A DNA stretch of 64,000 bases, from positions 806,001 through 870,000 of the forward strand of contig NZ_JAHLPP010000001.1 of assembly GCF_018917965.1 (NCBI RefSeq). The letters are read 5' to 3'. The notes below the pieces were generated by a model. That model worked only from the letters and a program-made list of their open reading frames with translations. It ran no database searches and was not told the origin of the DNA. Numbering within the stretch: position 1 is the first letter of the stretch; every line of letters begins with the position of its first letter. Both the position numbers and the translations under genes were made by a program. Source of the DNA: Pseudoflavonifractor sp. MSJ-37 (GTDB lineage Bacteria; Bacillota; Clostridia; Oscillospirales; Oscillospiraceae). Below, piece by piece: positions 33,588-42,534 of this stretch.

Positions 33588-34631
33588 TCATGCCAGCTCG
33601 ACGCCGACGTCTCCCTTGACCACGGAGCCCACCACATAGGCGGTCTCACCGGCGGCCTTGAGCGCGTCCACAGCCTTCTGAGCCTCCCCGGACGGGACAG
33701 CGAAGATCATGCCTAGGCCCATATTGAAGGTGTTGTACATATCCCGCTCGGGTATCTCGCCAGCCTTCTGGATTAGGTCGAAGATGGGCAGACGGGGGAA
33801 GGTGCTCAAATCGATATGTGCAGTCAGACCCTCGGTCATCATGCGGGGAACGTTCTCATAGAAGCCGCCACCGGTGATGTGGCTCACGGCGCGGATATCC
33901 ACGCCAGCCTTGAGGACCGCCTGGATGGCTTTCACATAGATCTTAGTGGGGGCCAGCAGGGTCTCACCCAAGCTCTTGCCGCCCAGTTCAGTCATAGGAG
34001 CCTTCAGGTCGATATGCTCCACGTCGAATACCTTTCGGACCAGAGAGAAGCCGTTAGAGTGGACGCCGGTGGAGGGCAGACCGATCAGCACATCGCCCTC
34101 GGAGAGACGATCGCCGTCGATGATCTTCTCCTCGTCCACCATACCGACAGAGAAGCCGGCCAGATCATACTCGTCTACGGGATAGAAGCCGGGCATCTCA
34201 GCGGTCTCGCCGCCCACGAGGGCGCAGCCGGCCTGTCGGCATCCCTCTGTGATGCCGGACACGATGTCGGCGATGCGGGCGGGGTCATTTTTACCGCAGG
34301 CGATATAGTCTAGGAAAAAGAGGGGGGAGGCACCGCCGCAGACGATATCATTGACACACATGGCCACACAGTCGATGCCGACCGTGTCATGCTTGTCCAT
34401 CAGGAACGCCAGCTTGAGCTTGGTCCCCACACCGTCGGTGCCGGAGACCAGGACAGGCTTTTTCATGCCGGCCATATCGGGAGCGAACATACCACCAAAG
34501 CCGCCCAGCGTGCCCATGACACCGGGGATGTAGGTGGATTCCACCATGGGCTTGATCCGCTTGACCGCCTCGTAGCCGGCGGTCACATCGACACCAGCGG
34601 CGGCATAAGAATCGGAATGAGAGTTTTTCAT
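33588..34631 (-). CDS. purM: Phosphoribosylformylglycinamidine cyclo-ligase PurM
   Basis: The ATP-dependent ring-closing enzyme making aminoimidazole ribotide, 347 residues. Motifs: opening [19 protein letters not shown], the ATP-site [29 protein letters not shown], the [13 protein letters not shown] motif and [17 protein letters not shown] 34631 has AGGAGG upstream. It overlaps or nearly abuts purN downstream and lies 49 bases after purF. Confidence 0.95.
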   Translation of the reverse strand: MKNSHSDSYAAAGVDVTAGYEAVKRIKPMVESTYIPGVMGTLGGFGGMFAPDMAGMKKPVLVSGTDGVGTKLKLAFLMDKHDTVGIDCVAMCVNDIVCGGASPLFFLDYIACGKNDPARIADIVSGITEGCRQAGCALVGGETAEMPGFYPVDEYDLAGFSVGMVDEEKIIDGDRLSEGDVLIGLPSTGVHSNGFSLVRKVFDVEHIDLKAPMTELGGKSLGETLLAPTKIYVKAIQAVLKAGVDIRAVSHITGGGFYENVPRMMTEGLTAHIDLSTFPRLPIFDLIQKAGEIPERDMYNTFNMGLGMIFAVPSGEAQKAVDALKAAGETAYVVGSVVKGDVGVELA

Positions 34632-34680
34632 ATAGAGACCTCCTGTGGAATGGATGGCATCGGACAGGGGAGCCCTCGGC

Positions 34681-36108
34681 TCATTCCCGCCCGGTCCAGC
34701 AGTAAGTACAGACCTTGCAGGGCTCCAGACCGATGGCCTTCATCAGACCCTCCAGAGACTGATAGCCCAGAGTGGTGAAGTGGAGCTTCCTACAGATCTC
34801 ATCCAGCATACACTTGCCGCGCTTAGTGGAAGGATCGGCATACTCATCCAGATGCTCCTGACCTTCGTCGCCCTCCAGCTCCTGGATGGTACGGCGGGTA
34901 ATGAGCTCCATCTCGGACTTGCTGGAGGAGAAGTTCAGATATTTGCAGCCATACATGATGGGCGGGCAGGCGGAACGGATATGGACCTCCTTGGCACCGG
35001 ACTCGTAGAGGAAATCCACAGTCTCACGCATCTGCGTACCGCGGACGATGGAGTCGTCGATCATGAGCAGCTTCTTGCCCTGGATCAGCTCAGGGACGGG
35101 GATCTGCTTCATCTTGGCCACCTGATTGCGGACCTTCTGATTGTCGGGCATGAAGGAACGGGGCCAGGTGGGGGTGTATTTGACGAAGGGACGAGCGAAT
35201 GGCTTGCCGCTCTGATTGGCGTAGCCGATCGCGTGAGGGAGACCGGAGTCGGGAACGCCGGCCACATAATCCACATCCTGCGCGATGCCCTTATCCTTGT
35301 CGGCTTCAGCCATGATCTCGCCGTTGCGGTAGCGCATGACCTCCACATTGACGCCTTCGTAGTTGGAGTTGGGATAGCCGTAATAGGTCCAAAGGAAGGC
35401 ACAGATCTTCATCTCGTTCCCCGGAGGGGAGAGCTGTTCCACGCCGTCGGTGGTCACCCGGACGATCTCCTTGGGCCCCAGCTCGTAGTGATTCTGATAG
35501 CCCAGCTTGTGGTAGGCGAAGGACTCGAAGGAGACACAACAGCCGTCCTCGTCTTTGCCGATCAGGACGGGAAGGCGTCCCATCCGGTCCCGGGCAGCGA
35601 TGATCTCGCCATCAGCGGTGAGGATCAGGATCGTGGCGGAGCCGTCCACCACCTCCTGTGCATGGCGGATACCGTCCACCAGATCTTCCTTCTGGTTGAT
35701 GAGAGCGGCGATGAGTTCCGTAGAATTGACCTTGCCGGAGCTCATAGCCATGAACTGGGTGCCGACACCGGCATCGAAGTACTGCTTGACCAGTTCTTCC
35801 GCGTTGTTGATGATGCCGACTGTCGTGATGGCGAACAGGCCCAGATGGGAACGGACCAGCAGGGGCTGAGGGTCCGTATCGCTGATGCACCCGATACCGC
35901 TGTGTCCGGAAAAGTCGGCCAGATCTCCCTCGAACTTGGTCCGGAAGGGAGTGTTCTTGATATTATGGATCTGGCGCTGGAAGCCCTTCTCCCGGTCGTA
36001 GATGACCATGCCGCCCCGGCTGGTGCCTAGGTGAGAGTGATAGTCCACGCCAAAAAAGATGTCGAGCACGCAGTCCCGCCGGGAGACCGCACCAAAGAAA
36101 CCACCCAA
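34681..36108 (-). CDS. PurF-like amidophosphoribosyltransferase lacking the N-terminal catalytic cysteine
   Basis: A 475-residue homologue of glutamine PRPP amidotransferase, which makes phosphoribosylamine. The C-terminal phosphoribosyltransferase domain is intact, with the PRPP loop [11 protein letters not shown] at about residues 348-358. The N-terminal Ntn-hydrolase domain begins [16 protein letters not shown], aligned with CGVFG of normal PurF, so the position of the nucleophile cysteine is glycine. TTG 36108 is the likely start: GGAGG lies exactly 10 bases upstream, and ATG 36129 and ATG 36150 place their codons over or before that box. No start leaves a cysteine at residue 1 or after a short propeptide. 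It may run on ammonia or with a partner. Similar Cys-less paralogues with a GGFFG start exist in gut bacteria as far as I recall. Confidence 0.88.
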   Translation of the reverse strand: MGGFFGAVSRRDCVLDIFFGVDYHSHLGTSRGGMVIYDREKGFQRQIHNIKNTPFRTKFEGDLADFSGHSGIGCISDTDPQPLLVRSHLGLFAITTVGIINNAEELVKQYFDAGVGTQFMAMSSGKVNSTELIAALINQKEDLVDGIRHAQEVVDGSATILILTADGEIIAARDRMGRLPVLIGKDEDGCCVSFESFAYHKLGYQNHYELGPKEIVRVTTDGVEQLSPPGNEMKICAFLWTYYGYPNSNYEGVNVEVMRYRNGEIMAEADKDKGIAQDVDYVAGVPDSGLPHAIGYANQSGKPFARPFVKYTPTWPRSFMPDNQKVRNQVAKMKQIPVPELIQGKKLLMIDDSIVRGTQMRETVDFLYESGAKEVHIRSACPPIMYGCKYLNFSSSKSEMELITRRTIQELEGDEGQEHLDEYADPSTKRGKCMLDEICRKLHFTTLGYQSLEGLMKAIGLEPCKVCTYCWTGRE

Positions 36109-36135
36109 AGTCGTCTTTCCTCCGATCATGATATG

Positions 36136-36167
36136 ACGGCGGACCGGCATGGGTCCCGGTCCGCCGT
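36136..36167 (-). terminator. Hairpin between purC and purF
   Basis: ACGGCGGACCGG (36136-36147) and CCGGTCCGCCGT (36156-36167) form a 12-bp stem. No T-run follows on either strand, so within the operon it is more likely a processing or partial-attenuation structure than a full terminator. Confidence 0.45.
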
Positions 36168-36197
36168 TCGCGTGTAAAGGTGAGAGGGAGAGGCGTA

Positions 36198-36911
<714 letters not shown>

Positions 36912-37002
36912 CGTAAATACTCCCTTTCAACTATTCAGATATGGATGTATCGATATCGTTCATCTATCAGCGGCTTGCCCGACCGATCCGGATCCGGGAA
37001 GA

Positions 37003-37500
37003 TCACAGAGCGGCCAGTTCTACCTGGAGTTTCGACTCTTTCTCGACGATCTGTGCGGCCATCTTGGTCCGGGCCGCATCCAGCTTGGCGGCGAGAGCAT
37101 CATCCGACACGGCCAGGATCTGGGCCGCCAGGACCGCGGCGTTCTTGGCCCCATTGAGGGCCACCGTGGCTACCGGGATCCCGCTGGGCATCTGCACCGT
37201 GGCCAGGAGCGCGTCCAGACCGTCCATAGCGCCGCCCTTCATGGGAATGCCGATCACGGGCAGGGTGGAATTCCCGGCGAAGGCACCGGCCAGATGCGCC
37301 GCCATTCCGGCTGCACAGATCAGCACGCCAAAGCCATTCCTGCGGGCGTCCCGGGCAAACTCGGCCGCCTGAGCGGGGGTGCGGTGGGCACTGAGGATAT
37401 GGGCCTCATAGGGGATATCGAACTCCTTGAGCTGGGCGCAGGCGGCCTTGACCACCGGCCAATCGCTGTCAGAGCCCATGATGATCGCGACTTTTTTCAT
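37003..37500 (-). CDS. purE: N5-CAIR mutase / class II-type AIR carboxylase PurE
   Basis: Carboxylation step of purine synthesis, 165 residues. The conserved GSDSDWPVV opening, SAHRTPAQAAEFA with the active-site histidine, AAGMAAHLAGAFAG and PVIGIPMKGG are all present. No purK lies nearby, so this may be the class II enzyme that uses CO2 directly; confirming that needs class-diagnostic residues compared in an alignment. First gene of the unit, about 200 bases behind its promoter. AGGAGG precedes ATG 37500. Confidence 0.95.
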   Translation of the reverse strand: MKKVAIIMGSDSDWPVVKAACAQLKEFDIPYEAHILSAHRTPAQAAEFARDARRNGFGVLICAAGMAAHLAGAFAGNSTLPVIGIPMKGGAMDGLDALLATVQMPSGIPVATVALNGAKNAAVLAAQILAVSDDALAAKLDAARTKMAAQIVEKESKLQVELAAL

Positions 37501-37548
37501 CGAAACGACCTCCTCTGTCAGGGTGTACCAAACAAAAAGTCAGGGAAG

Positions 37549-37587
37549 CAAAAAATAAATCAGGGCATCCGACGAACGGACACCCTG
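37549..37587 (-). terminator. Leader terminator upstream of purE
   Basis: On the minus strand CAGGGTGTCCG (37587-37577), loop of 5, CGGATGCCCTG (37571-37561), then ATTTATTTTTTG. It lies between the purE promoter and the purE start, so it must be read through or prevented from forming for purE expression. Confidence 0.78.
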
Positions 37588-37590
37588 TTC

Positions 37591-37671
37591 TCACATCCCG
37601 GCCTGAAACGGGCGGAAGGACCGGGACAGACTCCTGACGCAGAAGATCTCCCACATCGACTTACGAGCCAT
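37591..37671 (-). CDS. Possible 26-residue leader peptide in the purE leader
   Basis: ATG 37671 follows GAGGTGAAGGGG at good spacing and opens a 26-codon frame (MARKSMWEIFCVRSLSRSF...) that stops at 37591, 4 bases before the terminator stem. Rich in Arg and Ser. The position is what a transcription-attenuation leader peptide would have, but no repeated regulatory codon is obvious, so this could be chance. Confidence 0.3.
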   Translation of the reverse strand: MARKSMWEIFCVRSLSRSFRPFQAGM

Positions 37672-37705
37672 CCCCTTCACCTCGCCCATCCGAAAAGATG
37701 GATAT

Positions 37706-37734
37706 ACTATATCCAGTCCAGGGGCTTTTTTCAA
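37706..37734 (-). promoter_or_regulatory. Promoter of the purE-C-F-M-N unit
   Basis: Minus strand TTGAAA (37734-37729), 17-base spacer, TATAGT (37711-37706). Transcript start about 37699, giving a leader of about 200 bases. Confidence 0.68.
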
Positions 37735-37852
37735 GTGCAGTGGTCGAATTTTGTATAGTCTCACAAGTAGAAAACGGAGAGGATGGCCGAAACATGGCTG
37801 GAATGGAGAGGATGATGTGGAAGCCGGAGAAAGACATCGTAAGAAAATAGTT

Positions 37853-37881
37853 TAGACAAGCTGTGGTCTGGGTGCTAGAAT
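37853..37881 (+). promoter_or_regulatory. Promoter of the NAD(P)HX repair gene
   Basis: TAGACA (37853-37858), 17-base spacer, TAGAAT (37876-37881), about 80 bases before the start. The stretch from 37735 to 37852 holds nothing else I can identify. Confidence 0.55.
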
Positions 37882-37962
37882 AGCAGACGAAAACAGGTCT
37901 CATGCAAAGCGCTTCCTGCGCATCTGCAGGAGGGCATGTCTTGGAGGGAGAGGAGATCGGAC

Positions 37963-39525
37963 ATGAAGATCGCGACAGCCCGACAGATGCGGGAGATGGA
38001 CCGGGCCGCTATCCAGGACCGCGGTATCGATTCGACACGACTCATGGAGAACGCCGCACAGGCGGTGGCGGAGGCTGCCTTCCTGGCGGCCCAGACCCGA
38101 CCGGAGCGAGAGGGACGCATTCGACGGGCCATCTGCTTCTGCGGCGCGGGCAATAATGGCGGAGACGGCGTGGCCGCCGCACGCCAGCTCCTGGAACGGG
38201 GCATGGAGGTCCGGGCCGTCTTGGTGGGGCGGCGAGAGAAGATGACCCCGGACAACAGGGAGATGGAGCGGCGGCTGGAGTCTGTCGGCGGCCATCTGGA
38301 GGATTTCCGGCCGGAGGATCCCGCCTTCGTCCAGTGGTGTCTGGATGCCGATGTGATGGTGGACGCCCTCTTCGGCATCGGTCTGAACACAGATCTGCGG
38401 GGCGACTCTCTGACGGCAGTGCAGATGATGAACACCTGCGATATCCCTGTGGTGTCGGCCGATATCGCCAGCGGTGTCGAGGCCGATACCGGCCGTATCT
38501 TGGGCGACGCGGTCCGGGCGGACGTGACCGTGACCTTCTCTCTGGCCAAGGCCGGTCACTTTCTGGGGAAGGGAGACCTCTGTACCGGTCGGCTGATCGT
38601 GACGGAGATCGGCATCCCGCTGGACCTGGTCCACGGAGTGGAGAGCGGTCTCTACTCGGTCTGCGGGAACGATGTCCGTCTGCCTGAACGACCGCGTGAG
38701 TCCCATAAGGGCGACTTCGGCCGAGATGTGATCATCGGCGGTGCGATGGGCTATACTGGGGCCCCTGTACTGGCAGCCCGGGCGGCAGTCCGTTCGGGAG
38801 CGGGACTGGTGTCTCTCGGTGTCCCGGAGCCCATATGGCCCATCGTGGCGGCCAAGCTGGAGACCGCCATGCCACGTGCGCTCCCTGCCGGTGCGGATGG
38901 GATGCTCACGCTGGCGGGCATCGATCAGGCTGAGGCTATGCTCCGGCCTGCGGATGCCTGTCTGATCGGACCGGGCTTGGGCCGGGACAGTGAGACGGCA
39001 GAGCTGGTCCGGCGGCTCCTCCGGACTACGGCGGCGCCGGTGGTCCTGGACGCCGATGGCATAAATGCGCTAGAGGGGCATATAGATGTGCTGGAGGAGC
39101 GCCGTGGCCGGGTCACGATCCTGACGCCCCATGACGGTGAGTTCGCCCGCTTGGGCGGAGACCTGAGCGGAGGAGACCGCTTGTCGGCGGCCCGTGAGCG
39201 GTCCAGACGGCTGGACTGCTGTATCGTTCTGAAGGGGCACCGCACGATCACTGCTTTCCCGGACGGCACTGCCTACGTGAACACCACCGGGAATCCCGGC
39301 ATGGCTGTGGGCGGGAGCGGAGATGTCCTGGGCGGCATCATCCTGTCTCTGCTGGGGCAGGGGTTCCCGGAGCGAGAAGCGGTCCCGATGGCGGTGTGGA
39401 TCCACGGCCGGGCTGGCGATCTGTGCGCGGAGACTTTAGGCGAGTATAGCATGGCGCCCACAGACCTCATTGAGCGTCTGCCTCAGGTCTTGATGGAATG
39501 TGAGAGGCGTTCCAGGACCTTGTGA
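37963..39525 (+). CDS. nnr: Bifunctional NAD(P)H-hydrate epimerase / ADP-dependent dehydratase
   Basis: A metabolite-repair enzyme of 520 residues that restores damaged hydrated NADH and NADPH. Residues 1 to about 215 are the YjeF-N epimerase domain (ATARQMREMDRAAI, FCGAGNNGGDGVAAARQL, VDALFGIGLNTDLRG). From about 235 to the end is the ribokinase-like dehydratase domain with HKGDFGRDVIIGGAMGYTGA, LTPHDGEFARLGG, and NTTGNPGMAVGGSGDVLGG carrying the catalytic aspartate. GGAGAGGAG precedes ATG 37963. Divergent from the purine genes. Confidence 0.94.
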   Translation: MKIATARQMREMDRAAIQDRGIDSTRLMENAAQAVAEAAFLAAQTRPEREGRIRRAICFCGAGNNGGDGVAAARQLLERGMEVRAVLVGRREKMTPDNREMERRLESVGGHLEDFRPEDPAFVQWCLDADVMVDALFGIGLNTDLRGDSLTAVQMMNTCDIPVVSADIASGVEADTGRILGDAVRADVTVTFSLAKAGHFLGKGDLCTGRLIVTEIGIPLDLVHGVESGLYSVCGNDVRLPERPRESHKGDFGRDVIIGGAMGYTGAPVLAARAAVRSGAGLVSLGVPEPIWPIVAAKLETAMPRALPAGADGMLTLAGIDQAEAMLRPADACLIGPGLGRDSETAELVRRLLRTTAAPVVLDADGINALEGHIDVLEERRGRVTILTPHDGEFARLGGDLSGGDRLSAARERSRRLDCCIVLKGHRTITAFPDGTAYVNTTGNPGMAVGGSGDVLGGIILSLLGQGFPEREAVPMAVWIHGRAGDLCAETLGEYSMAPTDLIERLPQVLMECERRSRTL

Positions 39526-39577
39526 CGTGTGCGGCGGTCCTCCTGACGACTGAGAACAGGATAGAGGGGGGACCGCC

Positions 39578-40216
39578 ATGCGCTGTCTGCGGATGTCGTC
39601 TATATTGATCGTCACATCGTGCTTATCGCTCGCTGCTTGCGGCAGTCCGTCCGGCGCTGAGGCGGATGAGACCGCCCTGGAGATCCGGACGGACTATCTG
39701 GCGATGGAACGCTGTTCCGCCACAGTGGATCTGACGGCCGACTACGGGGAACGAGTCTATGAGTACGGCCTGACGTTCTCTTATGAACGGGCTGGTGAGA
39801 CGGTCCTGATGCTCACCGCACCAGAGGCGGCGGCGGGGGTCTCCGCCCATATCCGGGCCGGTGAGACGACCCTGGAGTATGATGGTATCCGAGTAGAGAC
39901 CGGTCCCCTCGATCCAGCGGGGCTGAGCCCTATGGACGCTGTCCCAGCGCTCCTCGCCGCGGTACGGGAGGGCTATCTGGCGGAGACTGCCCTGGAGGGC
40001 ACGGAGGAGGCAGGGGGGCAGGCCCTCCACATGGTGATCCGGGATCCGGATGTCTCTGCCGGAAGCGGCACCGAATACCAGCTCTGGTTCGACCCGCGGG
40101 ACCGGGCGCTCCTCCAGGGCGAAGTGAGCGTGGATGGGCATACAGTCGTCCGATGTATGTTTTCGGACTGGAGCATGTCCGGCCCTGAGACTGCGGGGGA
40201 GGGAGGAACTTCCTGA
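39578..40216 (+). CDS. Lipoprotein of unknown function
   Basis: A 212-residue secreted lipoprotein. The signal peptide has a short basic start (MRCLRM), a hydrophobic core and a lipobox at LAACG, so Cys21 would be lipidated. The mature part is beta-rich with no motif I can name; the repeated pattern of strands and the size recall LolA-like or outer-surface carrier folds, but this is weak. GAGGGGGG lies upstream of ATG 39578. It follows the NAD(P)HX gene by 52 bases and may share its transcript. Confidence 0.75.
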   Translation: MRCLRMSSILIVTSCLSLAACGSPSGAEADETALEIRTDYLAMERCSATVDLTADYGERVYEYGLTFSYERAGETVLMLTAPEAAAGVSAHIRAGETTLEYDGIRVETGPLDPAGLSPMDAVPALLAAVREGYLAETALEGTEEAGGQALHMVIRDPDVSAGSGTEYQLWFDPRDRALLQGEVSVDGHTVVRCMFSDWSMSGPETAGEGGTS

Positions 40217-40325
40217 CCGGACCATTACGGGACCTTTACGCAGGATCGATAGCAGGGAGGACCGGCATCTGTTATCCTGAAGGCGTACTCATGTCCATAC
40301 CCGCCATCAGGAAAGGAGACGTCTC

Positions 40326-40520
40326 ATGCTTCCCTGTCAGGACTGCTGCCCGGACTATCATGTTGGCTGCCATAAGATCTGCCGCCGCTGGAACGATTTT
40401 CAAGAGGGACAGCGGGTGGTGCGCCAGCTCAAAAAACGATATCTGAAATTTTATACGGAGCTGTGCGGACAGACGATCCGTCAGCTCCGTTCCATGCAGA
40501 CCCGATATCCCGCGCGATGA
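40326..40520 (+). CDS. Small cysteine-rich protein
   Basis: A 64-residue protein with Cys4, Cys7, Cys8, Cys15, Cys19 near the N-terminus (CQDCCPDYHVGCHKIC), followed by a basic helical tail (VVRQLKKRYLKFY) and Cys47. The pattern C-x2-C-x6-GCH-x2-C recurs in small clostridial and phage proteins of unknown role and suggests a zinc site. AGGAG precedes ATG 40326 at about 8 bases, supporting a real gene. It sits between the lipoprotein and the DUF1858 gene. Confidence 0.6.
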   Translation: MLPCQDCCPDYHVGCHKICRRWNDFQEGQRVVRQLKKRYLKFYTELCGQTIRQLRSMQTRYPAR

Positions 40521-40561
40521 GTCGGATCGGAAAAAAGATGGGCCATCCATATGATCCGATG

Positions 40562-40590
40562 TTGAAAAATGCGGATAGATAGGATATACT
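40562..40590 (+). promoter_or_regulatory. Promoter of the DUF1858 gene
   Basis: TTGAAA (40562-40567), 17-base spacer, TATACT (40585-40590), about 38 bases before the start. Confidence 0.72.
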
Positions 40591-40627
40591 ATCCTTGCAT
40601 CATTCATTTTCATGGAGGTCTACCATC

Positions 40628-40837
40628 ATGGCTAAAATCACTAAGGATACGATCATCGGCGACATCCTGGACATCGCGCCCCAGACTGCGCCCCTGTTCA
40701 TGTCTATCGGTATGCACTGCCTTGGCTGCCCCTCTTCCCGCGGCGAGACCGTCGAGGAGGCCTGCATGGTCCACGGTGTGAACGTCGAGGCGCTTCTGAA
40801 CGCCATCAACGAGCAGATCGAGGCCGCCGAGCAGTAA
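40628..40837 (+). CDS. DUF1858 domain-containing protein
   Basis: A 69-residue protein that is a single DUF1858 domain (four-helix, hybrid-cluster-associated family). Typical features: KITKDTIIGDILDIAPQTAP, the central GMHCLGCPSSRGETVEEAC with Cys pairs, and a helical end. Members are found free or fused to hybrid-cluster and sulfur/nitrogen redox proteins; the cysteines suggest metal or redox binding. GGAGG lies 9 bases before ATG 40628. It has its own promoter and terminator, and codon use typical of a highly expressed gene. Confidence 0.9.
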   Translation: MAKITKDTIIGDILDIAPQTAPLFMSIGMHCLGCPSSRGETVEEACMVHGVNVEALLNAINEQIEAAEQ

Positions 40838-40848
40838 GGCGTCCCATG

Positions 40849-40878
40849 AAAAAAGAGCGGCATTTGCCGCTCTTTTTT
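40849..40878 (+). terminator. Intrinsic terminator after the DUF1858 gene
   Basis: GAGCGGCA (40855-40862) and TGCCGCTC (40865-40872) with flanking A and T runs; TTTTTT at 40873-40878. Confidence 0.88.
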
Positions 40879-40906
40879 CGATCATGAGAGAAGAGAGGTG
40901 CCGCCC

Positions 40907-41611
40907 TTGAAACATATCGAACTTTCGCCCAGACTGCGGGCGGTGGCAGAGTTGGTACCATCCGGGACCCGCTTCGCAGATGTAGGGACCGACCACGCCT
41001 ATCTGCCGGTCTATCTCATCCAGGAGGGGATCATCTCTGGCGCAGTGGCGTCTGATCTGCGGGAGGGACCTTTGGATCGGGCCCGGCAGACGGCGGAGCG
41101 CTATGGCGTCACAGACAAGATCTCCTTCCGGCTGTGTGATGGGCTGGACCGGGTCGCGCCGGAAGAGGCAGAGACCATTGCCATCGCCGGGATGGGCGGC
41201 GAGACCATCGCCGCGATCCTGGGAGCCGCGCCCTGGACCAAGCTGGGGGAACATCGGCTCCTGCTCCAGCCCATGAGCGCACTTCCTGAATTGCGGAGTT
41301 GGCTCCAGAAAGCGGGCTATGTCATCCGGAAAGAACGGCTCTGCCAGGAGGGCAAGACGATCTATACTGTCATAGAGGCTGGGCACGGAGAGATGCCGCC
41401 TCTGAGCCCGGCAGAATGCTGGGCGGGACGGCAGGACACCTGCGCCGGCGACCCGCTCCGGCCCACTCTGCTGGCCCATCTGCTCCGGCGCGTGGAGCGT
41501 GCGCTGACGGGGATCCGCCAGTCTGCCCGCCCGGAAGATATCCCATGGAAGGACGAGCTGGAGCAGGTCCGCACAGGCCTCATCGCTATGCAGGAGGAGG
41601 AAACGAAATGA
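40907..41611 (+). CDS. trmK: tRNA (adenine(22)-N(1))-methyltransferase TrmK
   Basis: A 234-residue SAM-dependent methyltransferase that methylates N1 of A22 in tRNA in Firmicutes. The opening IELSPRLRAVAELVPSGTRF and SAM site FADVGTDHAYLPVYLI are diagnostic, as are AIAGMGGETIAAIL and LLLQPMSALPELR. Start TTG 40907 has AGAGAGG 8 bases upstream; GTG 40898 is an in-frame alternative that would overlap the box. It overlaps the Nif3 gene by 4 bases, the common trmK-nif3 pair of Firmicutes. Confidence 0.92.
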   Translation: MKHIELSPRLRAVAELVPSGTRFADVGTDHAYLPVYLIQEGIISGAVASDLREGPLDRARQTAERYGVTDKISFRLCDGLDRVAPEEAETIAIAGMGGETIAAILGAAPWTKLGEHRLLLQPMSALPELRSWLQKAGYVIRKERLCQEGKTIYTVIEAGHGEMPPLSPAECWAGRQDTCAGDPLRPTLLAHLLRRVERALTGIRQSARPEDIPWKDELEQVRTGLIAMQEEETK

Positions 41612-42426
41612 TCAAAGTCAATGATATCTACGCCTATCTGGACAGTGTTGCCCCATTCGCGATCCAGATGGACTTCGACAATGCAGGGTTTCTGGTGGGG
41701 CACGGAGAGGCATCGGTGAAGAAGGTCCTGGTCTCTCTCGACATCACCGAGGAGGTGGCAGAGGAGGCGGCCGCGGTGGGCGCTCAGCTCATCGTCTCCC
41801 ACCATCCGGTCATCTTCCATCCTGCCCGCAGCATCACAGATCGAGATCCAGTGGGGCGGACTCTGCTGGCCCTCACGGAGAAGAAGATCGCTGCGATCTG
41901 TGTCCATACGAACCTGGATGCGGTGTCCGGCGGTGTCAACGACGCCCTGGCCCGCCGTCTGGGCCTGACGCAGGTAGAGATGCTCCGCCCCGAGGGGACG
42001 GATGCCTCTGGCCAGACCTACGGCGTGGGCCGGATCGGTCTGAGAGAGGGGAGCGGCATGTACGCCCCAGCCTTTGCCCGCTTCGTACAGGAGGCGCTGG
42101 ATGCCAACGGCGTACGCTATGTAGATGCCCGGCGCCCGGTCCGGCGTGTGGCGGTGGGCGGCGGCGCCTGCGGCGATATGCTGGCGGATGCCCTTCGGAT
42201 GGGCTGTGACACGTTCGTGACCTCTGATGTGAAGTACAACGGTTTTCTGGACGCCAAAGCTATGGGCGTCAACCTGATCGATGCTGGCCATTATCCCACC
42301 GAACAGGTGATCTGCCCCATCTTGGAGCGGCGGCTCAAGACGGCCTTCCCGGAGCTGGAGGTCGTACAGACCAAAGAACACAAAGAGGTGTTCACCTACC
42401 TGGCCAAGAGCGGCGGGGCGGAGTGA
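41608..42426 (+). CDS. Nif3-like dinuclear metal-centre protein
   Basis: A 272-residue protein of the Nif3/YqfO (GTP cyclohydrolase I type 2-like) family with a toroidal fold and dinuclear metal site. Metal ligands are visible in IVSHHPVIFHPARS near residue 68 and near the C-terminus in LIDAGHYPTEQVI. The family's shorter form lacks the inserted CutA-like domain of longer YqfO proteins, and this protein is the short form. ATG 41608 overlaps trmK. Biochemical role unsettled. Confidence 0.92.
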   Translation: MIKVNDIYAYLDSVAPFAIQMDFDNAGFLVGHGEASVKKVLVSLDITEEVAEEAAAVGAQLIVSHHPVIFHPARSITDRDPVGRTLLALTEKKIAAICVHTNLDAVSGGVNDALARRLGLTQVEMLRPEGTDASGQTYGVGRIGLREGSGMYAPAFARFVQEALDANGVRYVDARRPVRRVAVGGGACGDMLADALRMGCDTFVTSDVKYNGFLDAKAMGVNLIDAGHYPTEQVICPILERRLKTAFPELEVVQTKEHKEVFTYLAKSGGAE

Positions 42427-42433
42427 CCTGCTG

Positions 42434-42455
42434 CTGGGGCGATAGGCCCCGTTTT
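42434..42455 (+). terminator. Short terminator after the Nif3 gene
   Basis: GGGGC (42436-42440), loop GATAG, GCCCC (42446-42450), then GTTTT. Confidence 0.5.
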
Positions 42456-42469
42456 CGGCTGGTAAGGGG

Positions 42470-42498
42470 TTGCACCTTCCGGCCCTTTATGGTAAAAT
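42470..42498 (+). promoter_or_regulatory. Promoter of yebC
   Basis: TTGCAC (42470-42475), 17-base spacer, TAAAAT (42493-42498). Confidence 0.65.
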
Positions 42499-42534
42499 AT
42501 TTTAGCTTATTTCTTATCGAAGGAGACGGATCCA

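Noticed and set aside
37501-37734. Purine, PRPP or ZTP riboswitch before purE
   Set aside because: The conserved blocks of those aptamers are not present; only the leader and terminator can be supported.
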